A DNA stretch of 64,000 nucleotides from Paracentrotus lividus (taxonomy: Eukaryota; Echinodermata; Echinoidea; Camarodonta; Echinidae): the NCBI GenBank assembly GCA_940671915.1, contig CALNVZ010003434.1, positions 10,670,000 through 10,733,999 of the forward strand. The letters run 5' to 3'. The notes below the pieces were generated by a model. That model made no database searches. It was not told the DNA's origin and worked only from the letters and a program-made list of their open reading frames with translations. Positions 21,950 through 35,000 of this stretch are shown piece after piece. The position numbers and the translations under genes are program-made. Each line of letters starts with the position of its first letter. Within the stretch, counting starts at the first letter, position 1.

Positions 21950-24008
21950 TAAAAAAAATACAAAAAAACAAAAAAAAAAAAAAACAAAAAAAATTACAAA
22001 AAAAAGAAAAAAACAGAAAAAGTACAACCTAAAATAAAGAAAAAAAAAAAGAAAAGAAAAAATAAAATCTCTAAATAGAAAATAAGAAATTTACGTGACA
22101 GTACTATATCATGTTCTGTATACAAAATGTAAATGTGAAAGACAACATACGGTCCCTAATAATATAATAATGGACTGCAATAGAGTTGTTAGTCATTTTG
22201 TAAATCTTTCATTAAAAAAAATGTTTTAAGAACATTTTCTGTTAAATCACACTACCATGAACTCCACATATAACATGTCATGAATATTGCACTTCATAAT
22301 CTAGAGCTAAATGATTCTCAGTAAACATTAACTTCTGACATATGACATATGACATGATCTGTGTTGGGTACATCACATTATGCTTAAATAAAAGGCGATA
22401 ACATATTATAACATATAAACATATGAATCCCCCAAAAAATCTGAATGAAATTACACGCGTCTCTTTCGAACTATATACATGGAATAAATATATTTGATTA
22501 TATAATTTGATCGCTTCGCATAGATACTCTTTACGTTACGTTTTACACACATAACCTATAGGCTATCATATTCACAGCAAAAAAAGATTTATTTTCTTTC
22601 GTAAGCAAAAGCACATATCTATTTACATGAACGCGTTTAATTTCTCTCTATATCACATGACAAAAAAAATCCTTATTTTCCGAATGAAATATCCCCAACA
22701 TAATTCAGGCTCCATTTTGTATTTCTGCTTTTCTTATATACACTCATGTTAATCGATGCTCACATTTTTAATGTCGCATATCACTACCTACAAAAGCAAA
22801 TAAAAATATATGGAAACAAAACGTTAATAGAATGTTCTGGAGTTACAAATAACATATTTGCATATTTCTGAGAATAATTCATTCCTCCAAATAAAACAAA
22901 AATCAAATTCACCGCTAGTCATAATCTTTCCCTACCTCGGCGCATTGCCATTACATTTCAGTGCAACATGGCACATGCGCATATTATATTCCATCACTCT
23001 TTTTTTTTTCTTCTAATAACATTAATACGAATTATATAATATCTTTGAAGCTGCTACATAATTACCTCTATACATACATTATATAGTCAAACTCTTGTAA
23101 TAAACATTGAATATACATATATAAACTGCCTTTATGTGTTTTCATCTGTGATTAATAAACGTAATAATAAAATTGAAAATTACTACGAAATGCTGTTCAC
23201 ATTTTACGGCAATATACAAATCTAACAGAAAATTAGATCAAACAAGAGAGAAAAAAAAAATAAACACGGCGACAACGACTCGGGAACGTATACAGAGCTT
23301 ACAATAATATAGTCATGGAAAAGGCATTAAATTGTGCATGTATAATATACATTACAACACAGAGTTAGAAAACACCAGACAAATTAAACCTCGCTAAAAC
23401 GAATATGATGTAAAATCGATGTGTTCAAAACGTGCTTTTATATACAGAACATTCGTTTGTTAGATAATCTTCACGAATACATCTAGTATAAAAATCACAT
23501 CCATTGCATGTACACGAGTAATGACTCTCTTGTTAATAGTTTAAGAGAATGAAATAGTTTATCGATGCAACGTTTTTCATAAAAACGACAAAGGATAAAA
23601 CTTCTTGGGGGTAACAAATCTCCTCCAAATATTGACGTTATACTTTCCGTTTTATTCAAGAAAGTATCAAATGTGTATAATCATTAGTCTGAGCGCCATT
23701 TTTCGTCCAATCATCTTGCAGAATTCGACACAAGGCCATATGTCTCCGTGGTCAATGAAAAAAAACAAGTTCACGGCAAAATCGAATTGATTTGCCTTTA
23801 TGTTGCCTCATAAAAAAACGCGCATAAAATGTCCTCCTCAAACGACATCGCAGTTACCCCACACCGCGCGTATTCATATCGACGTCATCGCAGTCCATCG
23901 TCGTCATCATATCGGTTTTCCGCAGCATATCAAATCAAATCGAATAACATCGAACGAACATGCAGAGTCCGTTGATCATAGGAACATGGAAGTCAATCAT
24001 GACTTCAA
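19926..24008. other. Intergenic stretch with a very A-rich tract
   Basis: No gene seen. From about 21650 to 22060 the plus strand is almost entirely A with scattered C, T and G, including more than 30 consecutive A near 21903-21936. The remainder is AT-rich single-copy-looking DNA. Confidence 0.7.
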
Positions 24009-24150
24009 GGGGGGGGGGCGTTTCATGAAAGGACTTGCCGGACGTTTTATCCGATAAATTTGCTCTCAGCCAATCAGATGCAAGAATTTCAGTAGCTTAT
24101 AACAGTTGTCGGTGAGAATCAGTCAATATTTGTTTCATGAAATGCTCCCC
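24009..24150. mobile_element. MITE with GGGGGCRTTTC ends (family B, copy 2, reversed)
   Basis: It contains GACGTTTTATCCGATAAATT, CTCAGCCAATCAGATGCAAG and ends TTTCATGAAATGCTCCCC. It is the reverse complement arrangement of the copy at 11527-11646. Confidence 0.83.
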
Positions 24151-25805
24151 AGCGAGCTCTGCATGTTCAGAAGTCGAGTTGACGAGGCCGTTGAAGTTTC
24201 AGTGCTTGGCGGCGCTGCCGTTCGGAATGCCTCCTTCGCTGCGGCTGTCCGTATCCCTCCTATTATGTATTAATAAAGAGCAGCGAAATGGAAGTGAGAG
24301 GAGTTATTATTGGGTTTCGACCACTATTTTTACAGGGGGCAAATCATTTGAGGAGGGGGAGGGGGTAAGAGTAGACCGTAAAAATGCCTACAACAGAAAA
24401 CTATTTTTTCAATTATTATTCCGATCTTCAGCGAAGACCAGGAGCGTCAATCTTTTCTTGAGTGTGAGGGGGCGGGCAGGGGTGACCGGTCACTGATAAA
24501 TGGGGGCGGTGAGGGTAGGGATCATTAAAAAATATTGGTCATTCTACCATTATTAGAATAAATGCTCCTTAGACTCGTTTTCTCAAATTCATCTCAAACA
24601 TCTGATATAGTTGAATCATTAGAGGGGGAAGTTCCACAAAGTGGAATACATTTATATCGCACAGAAATTGTCCAAATTTATTTCCAAAAATGACTGCTTT
24701 CTGGTTAGCTTAAACGCAAGTGGATAGCAAGATTTGGATTTAAAATGATATTTTCTAAAATATTAGTTAATTGCTATAGAATGTGTAAAATTTAAAGAAA
24801 TTCATCGTCAAGTTCGAAACTGAAAAATCAGAACAATTATTCCGAAAAAAATCTGAACGCAGCATTATACGCTACTACATGGACGACATGTAAAACAAAT
24901 ACAATTTGATTAAATAGGGGATTAAATAGGACATTTACACTTTGCAGTGCTCAAATAATTAAATATAATATAGTGCACCTGACAATAGAAATGGTTCACA
25001 TATAAGAAGGAAAATCAAATCAAATCAAATCTAATCAAGGCTGCATAATTTGAAATGAGACTGTTTTCGAATTCCATAAATTTCAAATTCAATCGTTCAT
25101 AACGGAATACAAAATAGAATAATTAAAACAAGTAGAGGCTCATATAATATTGCAATCCTAAAAGAGATTGTGAGCTGGGAAGAGAGCGAATAAAAGCTAT
25201 TGTATTTTTTATGGGGGGGGGGAGGTTGGCTCCTTTTAATATCAAACAAACTTTTAGAAAGAGAAATTTAAATTGTCATTTGTACAAGTATTTTAATTGT
25301 TATAAGCAAGACTAGTTGTCTTGAACTTCAGGTCAATTTTGTATATTTTGCTGTCAATATGTAAACTTATTGTGCAGGTGCGTATTTCATGAGTACAAAT
25401 TTTGATGTAAAACATTTAAGAATATAATACTTAAATGAAAGCGTGCGAATGAAAATTGGAAGACATATTTACCGAATAAATTTGAACGGAATTGCTGTAT
25501 TCAAAACGATTCAAAGAAATTACATAATCGAACAATTTGTTCTTAGTTAACTACGATATTTGGATTTAAACAAAAAATATGTGAAGGGCCTACATAAATA
25601 TCCTTACAAAATGGAAAAAAAAAAATCTTATATTCAATTCATAGATTTGTTTTAAATGGAAATGTGTGATTTCGTTATGCGGCACTGTCATGTTGTTTGG
25701 GAGTATCTTACATTTTTTCCGTTTTGTTTTGTGCAAAGCATGTTAATGATAACTTGTGTATGCCAAAACAATATGATTGTTTTTGTGTATCACTAAGTTT
25801 AGGCA

Positions 25806-25856
<51 letters not shown>

Positions 25857-25961
25857 AAGCAGAATATTTCCAAAGTGATTATAAAATATGGTATTTGTTT
25901 TTGATAAGTTTTGGCATCATCTTGTAATTTCCAAACCATCAAAGTTTATGTATCCCCTGTA
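24151..25961. other. Intergenic stretch with a poly(A) run
   Basis: No gene seen. An A run of about 44 bases lies at 25811-25854. It could be a retroposed tail or slippage; no SINE or LINE body was recognised next to it. Confidence 0.65.
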
Positions 25962-26117
25962 GCCCCTGTAACATAAAGATTTACGATAAATTGCCCATTT
26001 GCAACAACCATTCTGATTGGTCCACACTGAGAAGTTTCTGCAAGTAGTCAATTCAACAAGGTTCCTGATTGGCTACTATCGATTTGCACTTGATGGTAAA
26101 TCTCTATGTTACAGGGC
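25962..26117. mobile_element. MITE family A, copy 2
   Basis: It starts GCCCCTGTAACATAAAGAT and ends ATCTCTATGTTACAGGGC, and shares CATTCTGATTGGTCCACA and CCTGATTGGCTACTATCG with the copy at 11382-11523. It is 14 bp longer than that copy. Confidence 0.85.
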
Positions 26118-28851
26118 ACTGAACAGAAAAACAAAAACTGGAGGGAAATTTGGAACAAAAATTTTCGTGACTCACCTGGCCTTGTCGTCTGCTTCAGCAA
26201 GTTTCCTAAGATTGGTAAGATCTTCATCAGACATGAGCACGGTAGCCGTGATCGATCTCCTCGTCGTTCTCCTTCCCTTAGGTGTATTACCATCAGGTGC
26301 CATCAGACCGCCATTTTCCTTTCGACAAAAATCATCACGTCCAGTCTTCTTTAAAATTTCGTTTTTTGTTTACAAATCTCGTTTTTTCTTTCTTCATATA
26401 CACAAATAATATAATACAAATGTGCGTGGTGTATCATGAATTAGACTCCATTGAACATTGACGATTAAAAATCATTTTGATACAGAGCTTTTGAGATTCG
26501 TGAAAAAAGTGATTTTTTTTTTTTTTTTGAAGACGTAAGCACTACGATAAAATATGTATTCTGCAAATGAGTTGACCTACTGTTCACTGATAACCCAGTT
26601 AAAGTGTTGATCATGCTATGACAGTGGCGTGTATACTCCGTGCAGAACAGTGAGAAAGAGTCGTGAGATATTACGAGAATGTAGCAGATGAGAGTTAAAA
26701 AGATAAATATATTAAGAGAAATCTCTGAGGCGCTTGAGAAGAAAAAAAAAGCAAGCGACCATTACCACGTATACATGCAATAGATTTGTTACTTTTTAAT
26801 ATTTTTGTAACTTTTTTTTCATATATAGCTGCGTGTACACTAGCAACTAGACATTTAATCAAGTTATTAAGATGCACGTTCATAAATACCTCTTTGTAGC
26901 AAGTACTTATAGAGAGACTAGACGAATATATGCGGGCATGCTAAGATAATTGTTGTTAACGAAATGAAATAAAAGAAAATGGAAATCATGTTTTAATCGA
27001 ATAGGTATAATAGATGCAATTTAAATTATATATACATACATGTTTATATACATAAATTGTACAATATAGGTTATAACGCAGTAAGATAGTATTTAGGCGA
27101 ATGCATACCGATACAATAATATTAATTCTACTATACAACCAAGATGCATTAATTAACTTCCTAGTTAAAGAGAAGACTAAAGAAGGTCGATTACATAACC
27201 AAGATGCAACACTCAATCGTATACATTCAATGAAAATTGCATGACATTATTAAACACATCAAAGGACCCTCACAATATGCGTCGCAGACAAATTTTAAAT
27301 TCTTTTTGCATGTTAATGATTTAAAACATTATAATTATTCATTAACATATTGCTTATGGTTGCAAATGTAGAGTATTCTATTTTCTGTTTCCTGAAGGTA
27401 AAGTGGATTTTGCTTGGCACGTAAAAGAATTTAATTGTTTAACGACAACAGTCACTTGTTCCTTAGTACATCCTATATGCGCATATTTTATCATGTTTAT
27501 TTCACGGAAATCGTCAAATGTTGTAACATTTGAGTTACTTTAAATCAATTCGTATTTTCATAATTTTCTCCATCGTGTTGGATATATTTCGTACTGATTG
27601 ATTGTATGTGCTTGGGTCATTTGATGTGTTTTCAACTACAATGCGTTAATCGAAAATTGTAGAAATCAGGCATTCTTTAATTAAATATTCAGTGAGTTGT
27701 GTTTGTCAGACGAGGGAACTGCTGTCAAAATAATTAGGATTTATGGCAGCTTTTTTGCAACAAAATAAAGCTTTGAAATTCTTTTTTTTTCTTCGAAGGG
27801 CGACTTCGTTTTCATGCAGTTCCCTTTTCACAACAAACGATTAATCGATGTTAATTTCGATTTGTAAACGTTACAGATGTGCACAAGTTACCGTTAACAA
27901 AATTTCTTGTGCATGTTAATGAAATGATAAATCTTCTATTCGTTGGCAGAGAGAAGATCTGAACGACAATTGCTATACAATCATGCAATGCATTTCATAA
28001 TCTTGCTCAACATAAATATCGTGCAAATTTTTACAATTCGTTTATCCTTTGTGTTTACCCTTTTTACATCTTTATACCATACAATTAAAAGATTACTGTA
28101 ATCCCGTTTTTTTCAAATTGATACCTTCTGTTTCTCTTGAATTTCTTTGTTATCTTCGACAACAACGTTGTAGTTATACAATTAAACGTCACAAACTCCT
28201 GGCTTTTTAACTCTATTATTTTAAAAATGCCATGAATTAAAAATTCAGACTTGAACGTTCGTCTATTGCCATATTCTTGAACTCAGTTTTCTTTTCAGCA
28301 TGTGCACGGTGCATTTAACAAACAATTTGGTGGAACATGTACAAAACTATGTATTCCTTGTAAATAAAAAATATATATATTACTCAAAACTATAACCCAT
28401 TGTAAAAAACGAATAACACCAATGACATCTTTATATACTTTAGACTTAAATGTACACTTTTATAATCTTAAACTTTTTTGAGCTAAAAAGTGCTTGATGA
28501 AATCAAGCTAAAGTGCAATATTACCCCAAAATATTTGAAGCAAAACAATGTGTGTTGCCTCATAAAAGGTCTTGAAGAATACAACCTTGTAGTGATCTTA
28601 ATGAACAACCATGCTACTATTGCTTACAGAACGACAAACACCAAAATTACAACAGATAATATTCACAATTATGAACTAACTTGATCACAAGTCATGTTTG
28701 ATCATGCATAAAAAGACGCGACAGTAAAAGAAGTACAGATTCATTCATCTGCATTTTTTGTTTGTTTATAACAGTCATCAGCATAATGTCATTCCAAGCG
28801 ACAGAAAGAAAAAGAAAGAGTCTCTAAGCAGTCGAGGAGGATGGTCGTTCA
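26118..28851. other. Intergenic stretch downstream of NOS, including its 3'UTR
   Basis: The NOS 3'UTR must lie in the right part of this stretch, but no clear polyadenylation signal could be fixed. No other gene or repeat was recognised; the DNA is AT-rich. Confidence 0.55.
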
Positions 28852-29079
28852 TCATTTTGTCTTTGCTCCTCCTACCTTATTTATCATGCGGATATCGTCC
28901 GTGCTCCGTGCGGAGAGTGTGCCGTTGCCGTTTTCGAAAGGCTTGGATGCCTGGGTGAGTTTGTTGCTGCTGTCGGTAATTAGAACCTGAGCACGTCGGG
29001 CAGCTCTTTCCATTTTGACCTGAATCTCAGCCGTGCGGATCGTCACACCAAAGATGTCTTCATGGTAGCGATTCGTATC
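28852..29079 (-). CDS. NOS: NOS last exon: [13 protein letters not shown] and C-terminal tail
   Basis: It reads [20 protein letters not shown] and ends in AGGAKTK-stop-type sequence with a Lys/Arg, Ser/Thr-rich tail of about 60 residues. The Phe of DIFGV is the family's flavin-shielding residue. The tail is longer than in inducible NOS, as in calcium-regulated forms where it restrains electron flow (inference). The acceptor is CTTTTAG. The stop is at 28852-28854. No convincing polyadenylation signal was identified below it. Confidence 0.96.
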   Translation of the reverse strand, partial: DTNRYHEDIFGVTIRTAEIQVKMERAARRAQVLITDSSNKLTQASKPFENGNGTLSARSTDDIRMINKVGGAKTK

Positions 29080-32000
29080 CTAAAAGGGGTTAATGATAAT
29101 AGTAATAACATTAGATTAATATAGTTATGATATATTATTTTGTTGTAAACTGTCGATTGGTCTAAACCCACTTTGATCAATGCCCATTTGGTCTCATCCC
29201 ACATGGTCTGATTCCAATTCGTCTAATTACCTTTTGGTCTAATTGCCACTTTGCCTATATATTTAAATTTTTGTCTAATTCCAATTTCGTCTAATAACCA
29301 CTTCAAGTCGGTCTAACACCACTTGGTCAATTCGAGTAACAAACTAGTAAAATACCAAATATTCATTTAGGAATTAGACCAACAATTTGGCTATGAGACA
29401 AACCTGCAATTATACCAAGTGGTCATTAGACCAAGTGAGAATGAGACCAAGTATGTATTGGACCAAGGAGAAATTAGACCAAGCATTAGTAGACCACACG
29501 GGGTTAACCCATGTGGTATTAGACAACAGATGATTGGACCAAATGCTGTTAGACCTAGAGGATATGAACCTATTTTGTTGGGAACATTATTCAGGCAACA
29601 TCTCTGCACTATAAGTTTTAAGGGAGTTCACAGACATTTACTTGGGGAGAACTGTTACTCCAAAATGGTTGGCATTCCCCTCGTTTAACAATCAGAAAAC
29701 TTGTAAATGAGCTTCACTTATAGAAAAAAGAGTGGGTCGGGACAAAGTGCAATCCAAGACCCACATCTAGTGACTCTTATTGAATAACCTGATATATGAA
29801 GAGAAATCTCTGCCAATACGTATAAATAGAATGATCATAAGGCTTATTCAAACGTGAAATATTGATTTGGGAAGCTTAATGGAAAAAAAAAAAAAAAAAA
29901 TCTTCCATTTAACCCCTCCAATCATTCCATAACCAGCATACACCATAATATTATGGTCCAATAGTAAAAGAAAAGTAAAGAATGAACAAAGAAATTGGAA
30001 ATATATGATTATGGAAAAATGTACAGATAGTTTACATATAGCTGATCAACTGATCAATTGAGACGACTCCTTACCTTCATTCTGGCGACGAAATCATGTG
30101 CCTCGTCCTGCGTCATGTTTCCCTGAGCGGCCAGGATGGTTTCGAGCCTTGATCCTACATCAGCCGCCATTGATACGTCTCCGCACACGTAGAAGTGACC
30201 ATCGTCTTTGACAATCGTCTTGTAGATCAGCTTCCCCTTTTCCTGCATCATATCCTGGACGTAAACCTGCACGAAATCGAGATTGATCATGAATATTATA
30301 CAATTCCATAACTTTACGGGTTTTTCTTTTAATAAACATCGTCCGCTTTGGTCCATCAAAGACGCCAATTAGCATGATTAGTCCTAATAAACATGTATAT
30401 CTTAATAAAACGATTGACAATACCATACATTACAGTTTAAATCAGCCTACAATTTGATTTACATAGGAAAAAGGCAATGCAGGCCTACTGTATAAAAGAT
30501 ATTGCACTCATTCTGCAACGTAGTAACATATTTGCGGTTTGTATAATATGAAGAGTAGAAGAAAATTTTTTGAACACTTCAGTGGGCATAAAATATATCA
30601 GTTATACAACTTCATGATACCGATGTTTCATAGGTCGGCCGCTATTTGCATTTTGAGAATTAGCGAATACCTTTTTCTTGCTTGGCTCTCTGGAATATGC
30701 CGTTAGGTTGTTGATAATAGCGCCCTCCTTAGTTGCTGTGGCCTTCTCATCTTGATAGATATCATCGACCTTTGACCCCCGGCATCCAAAGATGAGTGTG
30801 ATGTCACCCAGGATCTTACGACCGTCTTCTGCTTCTGGTTTGGTGAAGCGCAGCTCGATCTGCCTCTGTTGCCAGAAGCTCCTGAAAGGAGCGATTCCTG
30901 TCCCTGGTCCGACCATGATGAGGGGTTGGTCACGTTTCTCAGGCATATGGAATGTTGGTGCCCTAGGTGAGGGGGAAATCGGACATTTATTTTGGTCTGT
31001 CAGTTATCACAAGATTATGACCATAGAGCAGAGGTGTTGGAACGCTCTGAGAATACAAACCATGGGGAGGGCAAGCCATTGTTAAAACACAATCGCTTCC
31101 CTCATGCTTTCTTTCCGCACAGGCTTCCGACGCCTCTGCCATGGAGTTGATTCTTAAGTTCAATGACCAACTGTGGATTCCACGACATTTGATCCAGCGT
31201 AAATTGCATAGGCCTACACTAATAAAATGTCTAACTTCAACACTACATTCAATTGTTACTCTACCCAGGGTTCCCACAAAAATTTGAAAACGGAATTCCA
31301 TGACTTTTCCATGACTTTTCCATGACTAAATTGCTGCTTTCCACGACTTCCTTTCTGGCACAGTTTCCAAAATCAGACACGTTTTCAATGATGGCCTCCA
31401 CCTCCCCTCACAGCCATCCGTTCCACCCACTAGGCCTATCTTACTCATGACATGTACATCTATTATCATTAGTATATGAGCTGTTTCTGACCAGGGTACT
31501 ATTTTCGTTTCACCAACACCCGAAATTCAAATTATCTTGAACACAAACTCATGTATTTTTTTTGAACTGACAGATTTCCTTGAACTATTTCCAAATTTTC
31601 AGAGCACACCATGCAGATCTTGTCACAAAAGTGAACAATATAATATATGTAAATGTCAATTTTTCTAGGCATAAGTTAGGATCCTGAATTCACAGTTGCT
31701 ACAAAACTTCCACATAAAAGTCCTGGAATTCTGTTTTCATATTTCTGTGGGAAACCTGAATTATATGAAGATGAAACACTACATGTGACACACATGAGCC
31801 AATCGTTACAAAAGAGTGACATTTCAGTTTTACAATAAGGTGACATGATAAAAAAAGGCTAACAAAGACATCCTCAGGCTCATCCTAAATTCTCAACATA
31901 GTGCTGCATTTCACTCTACATTATAAAAAATGAGGGAATTTGTGATACAACTTGAGGACACCAGCTAAATTAACATCTGTATTTCTCTCTATGCTAAAAA

Positions 32001-35000
32001 AAATCATGAGGATATCTTAAAAATTGGACATGTGATGCCTATTTTGATATTTCATTAAAGTTCATTTTCAAGTAACTTTTCCGGAGAGGACACATTTTTT
32101 GACACCAAAACAGCAATTGAAACATCTTGTGTAACTAAGAGATTCAGAATTTCTCCATGATGCTCAAAATGACCCAATTTAAACAAAATTGAGTCATTTT
32201 GAGCATCTGGCGTACTGTATTGAGAAGTGTGGTGTATCAGTATGCTGTGAGTGAGAGAAAGTCTACATATTATGATGCTAGATACCACCCCTGTGCATGT
32301 ACCATGTTAAGATGCTAGCCACCACCCCTACACACCAGCATGCCTGCTCACCACCACACCCAAAAACCACCACCAACAAAACAGAATGTATGCAGACTAC
32401 ATGACTGTAGACCACAACATTGAAAAACTCTGGAGGCAAGGGACGCCACACCCTTTCAGCTTTCCACTGGAAACTACATGTATGTCCCGGGAGTTATGTA
32501 GAATTTGGGATGTCACAAAACTGGGAAAACTGGAAATCATGAACACCAATTATAATAGCAGAGTATGATCACAGAGTATGAGAGTTGCAAGACACGACAA
32601 ACTTGAAAGCTGACATAGCCAAGAGTTTAAGGCAATTCCATGACTTTTCCATGACCAAAATCCCCTTTCCATGACTTTTCACAAATTTCCCAAATTCCAT
32701 GACTTTTCCCTGACTTTCCATGACCACAAATTTTTCCAGGATTTTCAAGGATTTTCCATGACTGTGGGAACCCTGTCTACCCAACCTAAAACTATCCTTA
32801 ACCCTAAACGTAAACGAAATAAAGCCCGGATCAATTGTCGCCGGAGCATGTGTCGGTTACCCACCGCAAAACATTAGGCCTATCTTTAAATTATTCGAAA
32901 CTGGAGATTTAGTCATCAGGTACGTTTCATTAAGTTTTACAATGTATAAACTTACTGTCTGATGAAGCAAAACTATAGTGGTATGATTCTTGCTTCAGGG
33001 ATCAATTCCAAGACAAGACCCTCAATGTAACAGTGTGAATAATGATAGCAAACATATTAGACCTATTATCAGTCGATGATGAATATATACTGTCTGATGA
33101 GGCAAAACTATACTGTCATGATTCTTGCTTTGGAATCAATTCCCGGACAAGCCCCCAAATGTCACAATGTGAATATGATAGTTAACATAATAGAACTAGT
33201 ATCTTTCGAGCATGGATATACTTACTGTCTGATGAAGCAAGGCATGGGTTGATTCAGCGGCAGGTCGTTCATCCAGGATGAGCAAACACCGCGATGAATC
33301 GGACCATTCTTTCCTGCATCGCGAAAAAAAAAAATAATATTCAAGTTTTTATTCAATCATGTCTCGTGAGAGGTCAGTATTCTGTCATTTCGACAACACA
33401 CAGACAGGCCGACCAACCTCAACTTTAACCAGCATAATTGCTTAATCACTACCTGTGATAAAGTATGGATAATGATTATTTTCACACGTCGTTGCAAGTC
33501 GCCAAATCTGACGAGGAATATTGCATCTATTTTCAAATTTCTACAATGGCAATGGCCACGACTGTAACAAGACACAGGAAGCAGTTTTTATCAAAATAAT
33601 TACGTTATTAATGATGGTAAATTATCCTTGATTCATGGATATTCAATGCTTGTGTTTCAAAATATTTGATCTGCAGGTCCCGGATACAGAAGCAATTAGC
33701 AACTCATCATACCTCTAACTCGGTACTCGACGACGGCGACTGTTGCATGAATCTCTCCTGGAAACATCTTAGGGCTAGATGAGATGGAGTAGTATCGAGG
33801 TTTCAGGATAGCCAGCTCGGTCAGAAGGAAGCTAGGGCTGACCTTAACTGAAGGGAACTGCTCAAAGACTTCGGGAAGGTTCGGGCTATGTTCGTACTTC
33901 CAAACCTCGTAGTTGTTACCACCCTGTTTAGAAGGAGAAAATGTGACGGTATTTTAAATAGAATACTATTTTGCCTATGAATTTCTCCCTTTACTTTTTA
34001 CAACGGTCAATATGACTGGAGCAGGCACAGGCCACATAGATGTAAAGACAAAAAAAAAAAACTTCTCAAAGCTTTCGGGAAGATTCGGGCTGTGTTCCTA
34101 TTTGCAAACCTGGCAGTTGTTACCACCCTGTTTAGGAGGGGTAAATGATATGGCACTTTAAATGTTATATTGATTTTAGCATCTGAATGTTTCACTGTTT
34201 TTTTTTTTTTTGGTTTTTTTACAGCTTTTTAATCATATGCATTTAGGACAATAATATGCTGTCACGTTGGCAATGTATCAGTATCCTTCAGTATTAAACA
34301 AAAAATATGTCTTGCACATCTCGATCATTAAGATCAATGTGTGTGCCGCTTTTTAAGTACACTGATTTCCAAAATGAGCATATAGTTTTATCCACAAGAT
34401 TTGTAATAATATGCTTACCTTTCCAAGGACAGCTAGAGCATTCTCCTCGTCCTTATCAGTGGCTTGAGTCGAGAGAAGACGAAGGAAATCAGGTGTCGGA
34501 GGCTGGGTGATGTCCAGATAGTTCGTCAGAGCCTCACGGATGGAACACATTGGGATGCGCTCCGTTTCATGCCACGCCTTTATCACGCCTGGTAGGAGAG
34601 GAAGAAAAGTGTATGCATGGTTGGTGTTGTTCTTTGTTTTTGTTTTTTTTTAGAGAGAAGAACCGATAGATAATGAAAGTAGAGGGCATTCTGGGACATT
34701 GACCAGTTCGGTATTGACCAGCAAACCTTTGCATTTGAACGCAACGAAAACGATTTTCCTAAAACATCAACATATCAGGTAGTACATTGCCCCTGTTCAT
34801 TACATTTAATGTTATCAAGCGAGATATCAGTTCAAATAAAACACTGTCTTAAATTCTCATCGGTCTAGATTGTAAGGGATTACGAAATTTTATTTGATTT
34901 TTATTTCAGTTAAGTTTGCTGAGATATTAACAAAAAGGACTACTTTGAATTAGAACTAAAACGATGTTTAAAATAGAAAATGTATTTTAAGATCAGTTGA

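Noticed and set aside
21705-22027. Phe-rich minus-strand frames resembling membrane proteins
   Set aside because: Antisense of an A-rich low-complexity tract.
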